DNA of 64,000 nucleotides from Actinomycetes bacterium. GTDB taxonomy: Bacteria > Actinomycetota > Acidimicrobiia > Acidimicrobiales > Palsa-688. The stretch spans positions 1-64,000 of the forward strand of contig JAJZIY010000013.1 of NCBI GenBank assembly GCA_021828475.1, written 5' to 3'. The stretch's first letter is position 1. Each line of letters opens with the position of its first letter. Below the pieces are notes generated by a model that saw only the letters and a list, made by a program, of their open reading frames with translations, had not been told where the DNA came from and ran no database searches. Below are positions 1-8,835 of this stretch, in pieces. The position numbers and the translations under genes are program-made.

Positions 1-419
1 GTGCCCGCAATACAGGTCTGGCCGGCTGCCACGAAGCCTGCGAACATCGCGCCCGCCACCGCGTCGTCGATGGGCGTGTCGTCGAAGACGATCACCGGAG
101 TCTTGCCGCCCACCTCGATGGTTGCCTTGGCGAAGCGGGCGGCTGCTGCCGTTGCCACCGCCCTGCCGGCCTTGGTGCCGCCGGTGAACGTCACCTTGGC
201 GATACCCGGATGCGCAGCCAAGGCCTGTCCGGCCACCGGCCCCAGCCCGACTACTACGTTGAGCACGCCAGGCGGCAACCCCGCGCCCAGCGCGATCTCG
301 GCCAACCTGAAGCTCGTCAGCGGTGTCAGCTCCGACGGCTTGCAGGCGAACAGCCGCTCCCCGTCGGTAAGTGTGGCGAAACGCACGGGGTCCCCCCCTT
401 TGCATGCAATATGCAACAT
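1..419 (-). pseudogene. Aldehyde dehydrogenase, 5'-truncated and cut by the window edge
   Basis: Read on the minus strand this is an internal piece of the NAD(P)-dependent aldehyde dehydrogenase family. Visible are KPSELTPLTS, the GLPPGVLNVVVG stretch, the FTGGT cofactor motif, the EVGGKTP segment with the general-base glutamate, and GQTC, whose catalytic cysteine codon is at 12-14. The C-terminal part lies left of base 1. A normal enzyme has about 150 residues ahead of KPSE. Here the frame reads unrelated sequence back to an ATG at 419, and I see no ALDH N-terminus in other frames up to the next gene. I read it as a remnant or rearranged gene that would lack much of its NAD-binding domain. 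A sequencing frameshift near 360-400, where there is a run of seven C, is a weaker alternative. Confidence 0.65.
400..416. promoter_or_regulatory. Inverted repeat TTGCAT-N5-ATGCAA
   Basis: The 17-bp sequence TTGCATGCAATATGCAA has 6-bp arms, with a second GCATGC palindrome just right of it (423-428). It is AT-rich against its surroundings and sits at the 5' edge of the truncated aldehyde dehydrogenase. Such palindromes are typical operators, for example of GntR-type regulators, but no regulator here can be tied to it. Confidence 0.3.
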
Positions 420-595
420 CTCGCATGCAGTGTCAAGGGTCACAGAACATCGGCCATGAGGAGGACCTATGGCCGCAGGCCCGAGCCGCCGGCGCCCGCG
501 CAGCGGCTTCCCCCCGGTCGGCCAACGCGTGCCGGGGCCCAGGTGTCCCTGGGGGCTCCCCGCCGCCCGCGATGCCCGCGAAACCAGTGCTATGG

Positions 596-609
596 TGTTA
601 GCGCTCTCA
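596..609. promoter_or_regulatory. LacI-family-type operator upstream of the first importer
   Basis: TGTTAGCGCTCTCA fits the general LacI/GalR operator form TGNNANCGNTNNCA at every fixed position. It lies 154 bp ahead of the first sugar-transport ATPase, in an otherwise empty stretch (420-763). TATGGT at 591-596 could be a -10 element touching it. The core TTAGCGC recurs at 4463-4469 and twice in 14589-14615. The regulator that would bind is not identified. Confidence 0.45.
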
Positions 610-763
610 TTCGGGGACATCAGGGGGTCCAAAGATGCTGGTCAGGAGGAGGGGCGTACCTAACCACACCGATGGCTTTTCTCTCGCATCGCTTGGACCG
701 CCAGGACCTGCAGGCCTTGATGGCAGCGCTCACACAGATCCCTCCCTTCTAGGCCAGGCCGAG

Positions 764-2308
764 ATGAGCCCGGGCCCGCGCACGGACCGGCGGCAGCCTG
801 CGGGGCCGCACTACGAGGGCCGTTCGATCTCCAAGGCGTTCGACGGCGCGCCGGTCCTCTCAGGCATCACGGTCTCGTTCGCGCCGGGCGAGATCCACTC
901 CGTGCTGGGTGAGAACGGTGCAGGCAAGTCGACCTTGCTGAAGATCCTCGCCGGCGTCTACCAGCCTGATTCGGGTGAACTGATCCTCGGTGGCCAGCGT
1001 CTGCCCGCCCTGTCGCCTCGGTCCGCCCAGGCCAGGGGCATATACCTCGTGCCCCAGGAACCAGCGCTGATGGGCTCACTCTCTGTCACCGAAAACCTGT
1101 TCGTCGGCATCCTGAAGCGTGGCAGGCTCCGTTTCAACGTCGACTGGGCCGGCATGCACCGGGAGGCATCCTCGTACCTCAACCGGGTCGGCCTGCACAT
1201 CGACCCGGAAGCGAGGGCCGAGGATCTCTCGATCGCCCAGCAACAGCTCGTCGAGTGCGCACGCGCTCTCGTGCACCGCTGCACCGTGATCTTCTTCGAC
1301 GAGCCCACGTCGCCCCTCACGGCAAACGAGGCAGCGACTTTGTTCGAGGTGATGGCCAAGCTCCGCCGGGACGGTTACAGCCAGGGCTTCATCAGTCACC
1401 GCCTCGACGAGGTCCTCACCGTGAGCGACCGCGTGAGCGTTCTACGTGACGGCGACAAGGTGCTGAGCGCCCACGTTTCCGAGGTGGACAGGTCGGCACT
1501 TGTGAAAGCCATGGTCGGACGCGATGTCGCCAGCAGGCGAAGAGTGCGCCCCCCCGTCGACGCCACCGGGAGGGAGGAGGTCCTCCACGTGGAGGACCTC
1601 AGCTCCGCGCCGGCCTTCGAGGGTGTCACGTTCGGCGTCCGGGCCGGAGAGGTGGTGGGCCTGGCCGGCCTCGTGGGCAGCGGTCGCACCGAGATCGCCG
1701 AGACGATCTTCGGCCTGCGAGCCGCTGACAGGGGGACGGTCCACGTGCGCGGCGAGCTGCTGGCTCACCGCACACCCCGATCGTGCATCGACGCCGGGCT
1801 CGTCTACCTGCCCGAGGACCGGGCGAGGCACGGGATATTCGCAGAAGTGGAGGTGCAGCGCAACGTGACCGCCGGCGTCGTACCGCGCCTGGAGCGCTTC
1901 GGGCCCCTGCTGAAAACCTCCGCCGAACGGAGGATGGCCGGCGAAGCCACGGCGAGGACAGCCGTGCGCATGACATCGCTCGACACTCTCGTCAAGGCTC
2001 TCTCAGGGGGCAACCAACAACGTGCGATGCTGGCGCGTTGGCTGCTGGCCGAACCCCGGGTGGCCATTTTCGACGAGCCCACCCGGGGCGTCGACGTAGC
2101 GGCCAAGGACGACATCTACCGCATAGTGGCCCACCTGGCCGACGAGGGGCTCGGCTGCGTGCTGATCTCCTCCGAGCTGAGCGAGCTCGCCATAGTGTGC
2201 GACCGCGCACTCGCCATCTACGAAGGCCGGGTCGTGGGCGAGCTGTCCGGCGCCGAGCTGACGGACGACCGCCTGGGGGCGATGGTCGTGGGCGGGCACG
2301 CCTCGTGA
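764..2308 (+). CDS. Sugar ABC importer ATPase, two nucleotide-binding domains (RbsA/LsrA/RhaT type)
   Basis: A 514-residue fused ATPase that powers a carbohydrate importer at the inner face of the membrane. The first domain has Walker A GENGAGKST (residues 49-57), Walker B VIFFDEPTS (175-183) and H-loop FISHR (209-213). Its signature is degenerate (LSIAQQQ), as usual in this family. The second domain has the family's modified P-loop GLVGSGRTE (302-310), a true LSGGNQQ signature (413-419) and FDEPTRGVD. ATG 764 is preferred because the frame opens further upstream (635) only with non-homologous residues. The stop overlaps the next start (GTGA), so the two are translationally coupled. With two permeases and a binding protein following, the order matches lsrACDB. 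Substrate unknown; rhamnose, AI-2 or another sugar are all possible. Confidence 0.9.
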   Translation: MSPGPRTDRRQPAGPHYEGRSISKAFDGAPVLSGITVSFAPGEIHSVLGENGAGKSTLLKILAGVYQPDSGELILGGQRLPALSPRSAQARGIYLVPQEPALMGSLSVTENLFVGILKRGRLRFNVDWAGMHREASSYLNRVGLHIDPEARAEDLSIAQQQLVECARALVHRCTVIFFDEPTSPLTANEAATLFEVMAKLRRDGYSQGFISHRLDEVLTVSDRVSVLRDGDKVLSAHVSEVDRSALVKAMVGRDVASRRRVRPPVDATGREEVLHVEDLSSAPAFEGVTFGVRAGEVVGLAGLVGSGRTEIAETIFGLRAADRGTVHVRGELLAHRTPRSCIDAGLVYLPEDRARHGIFAEVEVQRNVTAGVVPRLERFGPLLKTSAERRMAGEATARTAVRMTSLDTLVKALSGGNQQRAMLARWLLAEPRVAIFDEPTRGVDVAAKDDIYRIVAHLADEGLGCVLISSELSELAIVCDRALAIYEGRVVGELSGAELTDDRLGAMVVGGHAS

Positions 2309-3348
2309 GCGCGCTCCCCGCCCCCCTCGACGCAAGTCCGCCGGCGCTGGTCGGGGCCCGGGCCAGGTTCGCATCCAACGCGCTCAGGCACCGGGAGGTG
2401 CAGCTACTGCTGGCGATACTCCTGGTCGGCGGGGTGAGCACCGCCCTTCACCCAAACTTCGGCTCCGCCAGCAATATCTCGTTCATGCTGGCGGACTCCG
2501 TGACGACCATGGTCCTAGCCGTCAGCCAGACCGTCGTCATCCTCGGACGGGGCATCGACCTGTCGGTTGCCCCAGTGCTCGGCATCGCAGCGATCGGCGT
2601 CGGCTTCCCGGCGCAGGACCACCACCTCAACATCCTCCTGGCGTTGCTGTTCGTACTGCTCATAGGCGCGGCCCTCGGCGTCGGCAACGGCTTCCTGGTG
2701 GCCGTCGTAGGGATACCGCCGATCATCACCACGCTCGCCACCCTCACCATCTACGGAGGGCTGCAGTTCATCTTCACCTCCGGCCAGGAGGTGATCAGCA
2801 TCCCCACCAGTTACGGCAACCTTGGCAGCGCCGACGTCGTGCCCGGCGTCCCCTGGCTGCTCGTCATAGGAGCTGCAGTGGTGGCGGGCGCCTACTTCAT
2901 GCTCACCCGGACGGTACCAGGGCGCTCCATCTATGCGATCGGCAACAATTCGGATGCCGCCTTCAGGGCCGGCCTCCCGGTGCGGCGAGTCATTTTCGCC
3001 ACCTATGTGATCTCCGGGACGCTCGCCGGGTTGGCCGGCCTCATCTACCTGTGCCACACCGGCTCGGCCGACGCCACCAGCGGCACCGACAGCAACCTCA
3101 ACCTGACCTCTATCGCAGCCGCCCTCATCGGGGGTACAACCCTGCGGGGCGGCCGGGGCAACCCGGTCGGAGGGGCGCTGGGCGCTGTCTTCCTGTCGGT
3201 TGCTCTCACGGCCATGGTCTTCGCCAGGATCCCGCCGATCTGGGAGCCTGCCGGCGTAGGCGTCCTCATTCTCCTCGCGGTCATCGCTGGAGGCGAAGGC
3301 ACGCACGTCCGCAAGATGCTCCAGTCGGCCGGCGGAGCGCGTCGATGA
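2305..3348 (+). CDS. Sugar ABC importer permease 1 (BPD_transp_2, RbsC/RhaP/LsrC type)
   Basis: A 347-residue integral membrane protein of the ribose/autoinducer-2 permease family. About nine to ten hydrophobic segments run from residue 33 onward. Family landmarks are GRGIDLSV after the third helix, the NGFLVAVVGIPPIITTLATL segment, the loop YAIGNN around residue 210, and GGTTLRGGRGNPVGG near the C-terminus. The start is the GTG whose TG lies inside the ATPase stop codon (4-bp overlap), so the frame's earlier codons are read-through of the overlapping gene. It should pair with the second permease as a heterodimer served by the upstream double ATPase. Confidence 0.9.
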   Translation: MSALPAPLDASPPALVGARARFASNALRHREVQLLLAILLVGGVSTALHPNFGSASNISFMLADSVTTMVLAVSQTVVILGRGIDLSVAPVLGIAAIGVGFPAQDHHLNILLALLFVLLIGAALGVGNGFLVAVVGIPPIITTLATLTIYGGLQFIFTSGQEVISIPTSYGNLGSADVVPGVPWLLVIGAAVVAGAYFMLTRTVPGRSIYAIGNNSDAAFRAGLPVRRVIFATYVISGTLAGLAGLIYLCHTGSADATSGTDSNLNLTSIAAALIGGTTLRGGRGNPVGGALGAVFLSVALTAMVFARIPPIWEPAGVGVLILLAVIAGGEGTHVRKMLQSAGGARR

Positions 3349-4439
3349 GCCTCCTGGCGGGAGCTGCACCGGCCGCACCGCCCCGGCCAGGACGGGCCGT
3401 CCGCCGGCTCACGGCCGGTTCCCAGGACAGGACCTGGGTCAGCGCCCTCGCCTTCCTGCTCGTCGCCGAAGTTGTCTACTTCTCGGTCACCGTGAGCGGC
3501 TTCTGGGGCGGAGGCACGGGCATGCTCTCGCTGTCGGAGCAGTTCCTGGACATCGGGTTGATAGCGCTGGGCGAGACGCTGGTCATCCTGGCAGGTGAGA
3601 TAGACCTGTCCGCTGGGGCAATGTCGAGCCTCGTCGGCATCGTAATGGCCGAGCTCTGGCAGCAGGGCTTGAACATTTGGGTGGCGACGGCGCTCGCGCT
3701 GCTCGTGGGTGCCCTCGGAGGAGCGCTCAACGGCCTGCTCGTCACCCGCTTCGGGATCGACTCCCTGCTCGTCACCCTGGCGACGCAGTTCATCCTGAGC
3801 AGCGTGGCCACAGCCCTCGGGGGAGGATCCCCGCCGTACGGCTTCCCCAAGTCCTTCGTCAACCTGGCCGGGACCGGGACCATCGGCCCCGTCCCTTACC
3901 AACTGATCGCTTTCGCCGTCATCGCCACCGTCACCGGCCTCGGGGTATCGCGTACGCGCTACGGCCGTGGCCTCGTATTGACGGGTTACAACCGGGCCGC
4001 CGCCCGCTACAGCGGGACAAACGTGCGCCGTACCCTCCTGTGGTCCTTCATCGCGTCCGGCTTCCTGGCCGGGCTGTCAGGGGTCATGGTCTCGGGGTTC
4101 TACAACGCGGCGCGCGACGACATCGGCGACTCTCTACTGCTCCCAGCGATCACCGTCGTGGTACTCGGGGGCGTAGACATCTTCGGCGGCAGAGGTCGCG
4201 TGCTCGGCGTGGTGGTGGCCACGTTCGTGCTCGGCCTGCTGACTCAAGGCCTGCTGGTCGCCGGCGACAGCTCGCTGACGGCCACCATGGTCACCGGGAT
4301 CGTCCTGGTGATGTGCCTCGTGCTCAAGATCATGCTGAACCGCCGTAGCGGAGCGAGCCTGCGCCAGCTGCTCGCCCGCCGGTTCGGCCCGATGACCCGC
4401 CCGCCGCCGACCCGGTTGGGCGGGGAAACCACCTCTTGA
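3345..4439 (+). CDS. Sugar ABC importer permease 2 (BPD_transp_2, RhaQ/LsrD type)
   Basis: A 364-residue membrane protein from the same family as the preceding permease and its likely partner in the channel. Landmarks are AGEIDLSAGAMSSLVG after the first helices, NGLLVTRFGIDSLLVTLAT, and VLGGVDIFGGRGRVLGV near the C-terminus. ATG 3345 overlaps the upstream TGA by four bases, so translation is coupled. The N-terminal 30 residues are Ala/Pro/Arg-rich and cytoplasmic. Two hairpins follow in the 112-bp gap before the binding-protein gene, which is the usual place for differential expression of the more abundant binding protein. Confidence 0.9.
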   Translation: MSLLAGAAPAAPPRPGRAVRRLTAGSQDRTWVSALAFLLVAEVVYFSVTVSGFWGGGTGMLSLSEQFLDIGLIALGETLVILAGEIDLSAGAMSSLVGIVMAELWQQGLNIWVATALALLVGALGGALNGLLVTRFGIDSLLVTLATQFILSSVATALGGGSPPYGFPKSFVNLAGTGTIGPVPYQLIAFAVIATVTGLGVSRTRYGRGLVLTGYNRAAARYSGTNVRRTLLWSFIASGFLAGLSGVMVSGFYNAARDDIGDSLLLPAITVVVLGGVDIFGGRGRVLGVVVATFVLGLLTQGLLVAGDSSLTATMVTGIVLVMCLVLKIMLNRRSGASLRQLLARRFGPMTRPPPTRLGGETTS

Positions 4440-4468
4440 AGAAGGACCGAGGACGCACGAGGTTAGCG

Positions 4469-4529
4469 CGCGACCGCGGACCGGTCGCGTCAGGGTCGGC
4501 GGGCAACACAAATGCCTCGTAGACGAGGC
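4469..4529 (+). other. Two short hairpins between permease and binding-protein genes
   Basis: Stem 1 pairs CGCGACC (4469-4475) with GGTCGCG (4483-4489) around a 7-base loop. Stem 2 pairs GCCTCG (4514-4519) with CGAGGC (4524-4529) around TAGA, just ahead of the strong ribosome-binding site AAGAAGGAGGG. Neither has a T-run. I read them as mRNA-processing or stabilising structures that let the binding protein be made in excess. Confidence 0.4.
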
Positions 4530-4551
4530 TCTAAGAAGGAGGGAACCAGAA

Positions 4552-5619
4552 GTGCAGCTGTCCACTACAAAAGCCCGGCTCCGGGCCCGGCGCAGGCTTG
4601 CCGCCATGGCGGCAGCGTTCGCCATGGCCGGCACCGCTGCGTTCGCTGTCGCGCCGGCAACGTCCAGCGCCAGCGGCTTGATCAAAGTAGCCATCGTGCC
4701 CAAGCTGCTCGGGCTACCCGTGTTCGAAGCCAACGTGAAGGGGGCGCGCGAGGTGGCCGGCAAGCTCGGCATCGCGCTCAAGTACACGGCGCCGGCCACC
4801 GCCTCGGCCGAGGGCCAGGTGTCGATCTTCAACAGCCTGATAGCCCAGCACTACAACGTCATAACGCTGTCCGCCGATGACCCGACGGTCCCGGCTCCCG
4901 TGCTCGAAAAGGCAATGAAGGCCGGTATCCAGGTCGTCAGCTTCGACTCCGACGTACTGCCTGCGGCTCGTAACTTCTTCGTCCAGGACACTGCCTACAA
5001 CACCATCGCCCAGGGAGTCATAAACGCAACAGAGAAGTTCACGGGGCCCAAGGCGGACATCGCCATAATGTCCTCGACTCCCGACGCCACCATCCAGCTG
5101 GCATGGATCGCGGCCATGAAGTCGTACATCAAGACGAAGTTCCCCCACCTCAACATCGTCACCATCGGGTACGGCCAGTCCAACCAGGCGACGTCGTTGA
5201 CCCAGGCCGAGGACATCATCCACTCCTACTCCAACGTCAAGGCCATCCTGCCCATCGACGGCGCTGCCGTCGTCGGCACCGCACAAGCAGTCGCCGCACT
5301 GCACGAGGCAGGCAAGATCGGCGTCTTCGGCATCGGCGACCCGCTGCCCAACAGGACCTACTTCGCCAACGGGTCGCTCCAGGCGCTGTTCCTGTGGAAC
5401 GAGGTCAACCAGGGCAAGCTGGTAATGCTGGTCGCCAAGCTGGCCTACGAGCACAAGATCCACGCTGGTAGCACGTTCAGCGGTGCTCCCGTCGGCCTGC
5501 CCGGCACCTTCAGCGTCGCCGCGGCGGCCAGCAAGATCACCGGTGCCACCAGGAACACGATCATCTTCTCGAAGCCTCTCGAGTTCACCAAGGCCAACTA
5601 CAAGAACTTCGACTTCTAG
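4552..5619 (+). CDS. Sugar ABC importer substrate-binding protein (RhaS/LsrB-like)
   Basis: A 355-residue secreted binding protein of the Periplasmic_binding_4 type. Residues 1-41 form a Tat/Sec-like signal sequence (Arg-rich start, hydrophobic core, AxA-like end near SSAS) without a lipobox cysteine. The mature part begins KVAIVPKLLGLPVFEANVKG. A TASAEGQ motif after the first lobe strand resembles RhaS/LsrB (TxAEGQ), and the later SADDP and SFDSD motifs are sugar-contact regions in that family. GTG 4552 is set by AAGAAGGAGGG eight to ten bases upstream. It completes the LsrACDB-like order, and a strong terminator hairpin follows. Confidence 0.88.
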   Translation: MQLSTTKARLRARRRLAAMAAAFAMAGTAAFAVAPATSSASGLIKVAIVPKLLGLPVFEANVKGAREVAGKLGIALKYTAPATASAEGQVSIFNSLIAQHYNVITLSADDPTVPAPVLEKAMKAGIQVVSFDSDVLPAARNFFVQDTAYNTIAQGVINATEKFTGPKADIAIMSSTPDATIQLAWIAAMKSYIKTKFPHLNIVTIGYGQSNQATSLTQAEDIIHSYSNVKAILPIDGAAVVGTAQAVAALHEAGKIGVFGIGDPLPNRTYFANGSLQALFLWNEVNQGKLVMLVAKLAYEHKIHAGSTFSGAPVGLPGTFSVAAAASKITGATRNTIIFSKPLEFTKANYKNFDF

Positions 5620-5646
5620 CCCGGGCTGGGAGCGGATCCCCCTACA

Positions 5647-5678
5647 GGGTACGGGCGGCCGGCCGGCCGCCCGTACCC
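5647..5678. terminator. Perfect 32-bp palindrome, terminator after the first importer
   Basis: The sequence is fully self-complementary: GGGTACGGGCGGCC (5647-5660) pairs with the end at 5665-5678 around a GGCC centre. It begins 28 bp after the binding-protein stop. It lacks a long T-run, as is common for actinobacterial terminators, and probably ends the importer transcript. Confidence 0.65.
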
Positions 5679-5774
5679 CTCTGTGCCGGCGTCATACCGT
5701 CACTGCGACACTACGGGGCGCCGGTAGCATGACCGCCGCCGGGCCGGGTTCGGGCATCGGCGGGAGGGAGCAGA

Positions 5775-6620
5775 GTGCGGATAGGCATCCTGGGGATGGG
5801 GCGCATGGGCCAGGCGCTGGCCGGCCGGCTGCTCGAGCAGGGCCACGACGTGACCATCTGGAACCGCTCTCCGGGAAGGGCTCCCGACCTGCTAGCTCGG
5901 GGCGCCGCAGAGGCCAACGACGTCAGGGCGGCCACTTCGGGCGCCAAGGTGGTCATGACAAGCCTCGCCAACGACGACGCCGTCCGGGAAGTGGCGCTCG
6001 GCGGGCAAGGTGTGCTCGCCTCGCTCGAAGCCGGCGCCGTCTACGCCGACACCTCCACTGTGTCAGTCGCCCTGGCGGAGGAGCTCGCCAGGGCTTCCAA
6101 GTGGTACGTCGCCATGCCGGTGCTCGGCCCTCCATCAGCCGTGCGCAGTGGCCAGGCGACATATCTGGTGGGGGGCGCCGACCAACCCGCCGGCGCGCTG
6201 GAGCCGCTCTTCCCAGGCCTCTCGTCCAGGCACATACGGTACCCGGCACCCGCCAAGGCCAGCGCGGCCAAGCTGACGGTCAACCTCCTTCTCCTCGACG
6301 GGCTCGCTGCATTGGCAGAAGCCTTCGCCACAGGTCGGGCTGGAGGGCTCGACGACGACGACCTGCGCCGGCTCCTCGGCGACAGCCCGATGGTCGCGCG
6401 CGGCCTCCAGAACCGTTTCGAGGGAGTCCTCGGCGGTGACCAGAGCCCGTGGTGGACGGCCGCGTTGGGAGCCAAGGACGCACGCCTGGCCGTCGAGCTG
6501 GCAGCCGCTGGGGGTACCGACCTGCCCGTGACGAGCACGGTCCGGGCGAGGTACGACCAGGCGGCCGGCGCCTACCCGGAGGCGGACATCGCCGCCATCG
6601 GGCGCCTCTACCGCCACTGA
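5775..6620 (+). CDS. NAD-binding beta-hydroxyacid dehydrogenase (HIBADH/GarR-like)
   Basis: A 281-residue oxidoreductase of the 3-hydroxyisobutyrate/tartronate-semialdehyde reductase family. It starts directly with the Rossmann motif GILGMGRMG (residues 4-12), then WNRSP at the end of the second strand. The substrate loop is the divergent form PVLGPPSAVRSGQ instead of APVSGG, followed by YLVGG. The catalytic lysine is in AAKLTVN. GTG 5775 is supported by GGGAGGGAG just upstream. Together with the following DHDPS-family enzyme and the preceding importer it suggests catabolism of a sugar acid or uronate-derived product. The substrate cannot be named from sequence. Confidence 0.8.
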   Translation: MRIGILGMGRMGQALAGRLLEQGHDVTIWNRSPGRAPDLLARGAAEANDVRAATSGAKVVMTSLANDDAVREVALGGQGVLASLEAGAVYADTSTVSVALAEELARASKWYVAMPVLGPPSAVRSGQATYLVGGADQPAGALEPLFPGLSSRHIRYPAPAKASAAKLTVNLLLLDGLAALAEAFATGRAGGLDDDDLRRLLGDSPMVARGLQNRFEGVLGGDQSPWWTAALGAKDARLAVELAAAGGTDLPVTSTVRARYDQAAGAYPEADIAAIGRLYRH

Positions 6621-6668
6621 GCTCCTCCTACAACCGGAGCCGCCAAGCGCCGGAAGTCCAGCCCTAGA

Positions 6669-7445
6669 GTGACGACCGTGCAAGAGACAGCGGTTTTCAG
6701 GGGAGTCGGCGTCGCGCTGCTCACCATCTTCGAGGACAACGGGGACCTGGCGGTAGGAGCGACCGCCGAGTTGGCCGCCCGGCTCGTCGATCTGGGCGTC
6801 ACGGCCGTCATCGTGGCCGGCACGACCGGCGAAGCGGCAGCCCTGGATCTGGACGAGCGCGGCGCCCTCCTGGCGGCGGTCAGAGCCGCCGTCGGCAATG
6901 CACCGGTGATCGCCGGCACCGGGGCGCCCTCGGCACGCCAGGCCGTCCGGTACACGGCCCAGGCCCGCGACCACGGCGCCGACGCCGTGCTGGTCCTGTC
7001 GCCCCCCGGCGCAGCCACCGACCTGCGGACCTACTACGAGCAGGTGGCGGCGGCGGCCGGGGGCCTGCCGGTGCTCGCCTACCACTTCCCCCAGGTGTCG
7101 ATGCCGGGCATACCCGTCCCGGCCCTGGACGGCCTGCCCGTGTCGGGGCTGAAGGACTCGAGCGGTGACCCGGGCCGCCTCCTCGAGACGCGCCGCACAT
7201 GGCCGCTACCCCTCTACGTCGGCTCCTCGGCGCTGGTCGGGATGGCCGGCGACATCGGCTGCGCCGGCGCCATCCTCGGCCTCGCCAACGCCGAGCCCGA
7301 GTTGTGCGTCGACGCCTTCGCAGGCGAGCCCGGCGCGCAGCTGAAGCTGGCCGGCCCGCGCAAGGCGGAGGAGCGGTTTCCCGGCGGCATCAAAGAGCTC
7401 GTCAGGGCCCGCTTCGGCTACCCCGCCACGTGCCGGGTCAGCTGA
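6669..7445 (+). CDS. DHDPS/KDG-aldolase-family lyase (class I aldolase)
   Basis: A 258-residue member of the dihydrodipicolinate synthase / N-acetylneuraminate lyase superfamily, a (beta/alpha)8 barrel that forms a Schiff base. Seen are the substrate loop AGTTGEAAAL (near residue 47), the tyrosine region LAYHFPQ, and the catalytic lysine in SGLKDSSGD. It is shorter than the usual 290-300 residues, with a trimmed C-terminal helical part. Genuine DHDPS normally sits with lysine genes. Here it follows a hydroxyacid dehydrogenase and a sugar importer, so 2-keto-3-deoxy sugar-acid cleavage is more likely. The GTG start is 48 bp after the previous stop. Confidence 0.78.
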   Translation: MTTVQETAVFRGVGVALLTIFEDNGDLAVGATAELAARLVDLGVTAVIVAGTTGEAAALDLDERGALLAAVRAAVGNAPVIAGTGAPSARQAVRYTAQARDHGADAVLVLSPPGAATDLRTYYEQVAAAAGGLPVLAYHFPQVSMPGIPVPALDGLPVSGLKDSSGDPGRLLETRRTWPLPLYVGSSALVGMAGDIGCAGAILGLANAEPELCVDAFAGEPGAQLKLAGPRKAEERFPGGIKELVRARFGYPATCRVS

Positions 7446-7468
7446 GCCGCTACTGAGCTGAGCGGCTC
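7444..7468. terminator. Hairpin between convergent genes
   Basis: GAGCCGCT (7444-7451) pairs with AGCGGCTC (7461-7468) around a 9-base loop. It lies exactly between the aldolase stop and the end of the convergent MBL-fold gene, so it could end transcripts from both sides. Confidence 0.5.
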
Positions 7469-7473
7469 GAGCG

Positions 7474-8415
7474 TCAGCCTCCTGAGAGCCCGGCACCCGG
7501 GCCCGGTCCACCGGAGCGCGCCAGCCACTGCTCGAGGCCCTCGGCGTTGCTATGGATACCGTTGAGCGCCTCGACGCGCTCACGCTGCTGAGCGGGGAGT
7601 GCCTCGATCCCGGGACCGAACCTGGCACGCAGCGCCTCCTCGACATCTCTGCCGGCAGCCCACGCCGCCGCGGCCACGGAGGCCCACTCTCGCAGGCCGT
7701 CGCCGGCTTCGTCGAGGGCTTCCGCCGGGCTCTCCGCCAACACCCCGTAGTGCGCCAGCGCGAGGGCGGAAGGGGACCGGGCGGCGAAACGCTCGAGGCT
7801 GTCGAGCGCGAGGGCCAGGTCGAAGTCGGCGGGTGGCGTGGCCGGCCGGACCGGCCCGGCGCCGGGCAGCTTCACCCCCACGGCGTCGCCCACGAAGAGG
7901 GTGCCCGAGCCGCTGTCGTGCAGGGCCATGTGGTGCTTGGCGTGACCGGGCGAATGCACCGCCGCCAGGGTCCGACCCCCGCCCAGGACCACCTCCTCCC
8001 CGTCCTCGAGCGCTCGCACGCGGGCTGCGTCCGTCGGTAGGAGCCGGCCGTACAGCCCGTCGAGGGCGTCTCCGTAGACGGTGGCCGCCGATGCAACCAG
8101 CCTGGCCGGGTCCACCAGGTGCCTGGCCCCGCGGGGGTGGACGTACACAGTGGCGTTGGGGAAGGCGCGGGCCACGTCTCCGACGCCGCCGGCATGGTCG
8201 AGGTGCACGTGGGTCACAACGATCCCGGCCAGGTCGCCGGGGCCCAGGCCCTGCGCCGCCAGGGCGTCCAGCAGGACCGGTACGGAGCTCTGGCTGCCTG
8301 TCTCGATCAGGACCGGCGCAGCTCCCTCGATCAGGTAACCGGCTGTGACGTGGTGCCAGCCGCCCAGGCGTGTGTCTATCTCCACCACGCCGGGCATCAC
8401 GTACCGACCGTCCAC
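7474..8415 (-). CDS. MBL-fold metallo-hydrolase
   Basis: A 313-residue metallo-beta-lactamase-fold protein. The metal motif THVHLDHAGG (HxHxDH) is near residue 88, the second histidine is in HSPGHAKHH, and the bridging aspartate is in FVGDAVG. A final histidine lies in ALAHYGVL. The C-terminal ~100 residues are helical, as in glyoxalase II-like and SoxH-like members with a capping region. It is a predicted soluble hydrolase of unknown substrate. ATG 8415 is used; an internal ATG at 8397 (MPGVVEID) is a possible alternative. Its neighbours give no pathway hint. Confidence 0.75.
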   Translation of the reverse strand: MDGRYVMPGVVEIDTRLGGWHHVTAGYLIEGAAPVLIETGSQSSVPVLLDALAAQGLGPGDLAGIVVTHVHLDHAGGVGDVARAFPNATVYVHPRGARHLVDPARLVASAATVYGDALDGLYGRLLPTDAARVRALEDGEEVVLGGGRTLAAVHSPGHAKHHMALHDSGSGTLFVGDAVGVKLPGAGPVRPATPPADFDLALALDSLERFAARSPSALALAHYGVLAESPAEALDEAGDGLREWASVAAAAWAAGRDVEEALRARFGPGIEALPAQQRERVEALNGIHSNAEGLEQWLARSGGPGPGAGLSGG

Positions 8416-8835
8416 ACCTGCAAGCTACCCGCGCCGAGCCGCTCCGCCCGCCGGGGGCGCGACGGCAACTGGACCGCCGCACCCTCGCCGGGGCCCGGGC
8501 AGCGCCCCGGCATCACGCTCCACAAGCTCCGGCGTGGCATGCCTGACCTGATACCCCTGCCCTGTTGGACAACACCGTCCACGTCGACAAACAGGGGACC
8601 GGTGGTGGCGAGTTGCCCCACCTCACCCTCACGGGCCCATTGGGCAGGTATGTCTGCACATGCTTAGGCCGGGCACCGTCGGGGTAGCAAAGAGGTGGAG
8701 CAGGCGGCGGGAGCCTCACGACCGGGTGGCCCACCCACGGGTGCCCGGCCGGAGGCGCGTCCATGGCCGCTCATCTCTTCGACGCCAGCGGGCGTGGCGG
8801 CTGACCGCCGGTTGAGGGCCCGGGCTGCCTCCCGG
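8416..8835. other. 420-bp intergenic stretch with no recognisable gene
   Basis: Short open frames here have no family features and no ribosome-binding site. I see no strong hairpin or repeat. It should hold the promoter of the MBL-fold gene. Confidence 0.4.

Noticed and set aside
1-459. 152-codon plus-strand frame at the left edge
   Set aside because: It is the antisense of the aldehyde dehydrogenase segment, which has clear catalytic motifs on the minus strand.
764-5619. AI-2 quorum-sensing uptake (lsr) system
   Set aside because: The order matches lsrACDB, but the kinase, isomerase and regulator of lsr are not adjacent, and the LsrF-like aldolase lies 25 kb away in a different regulon; rhamnose-type or other sugar uptake is equally likely.
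6669-7445. dapA (lysine pathway) assignment
   Set aside because: Short protein in a sugar-transport/hydroxyacid-dehydrogenase context without lysine genes; only the superfamily is safe.
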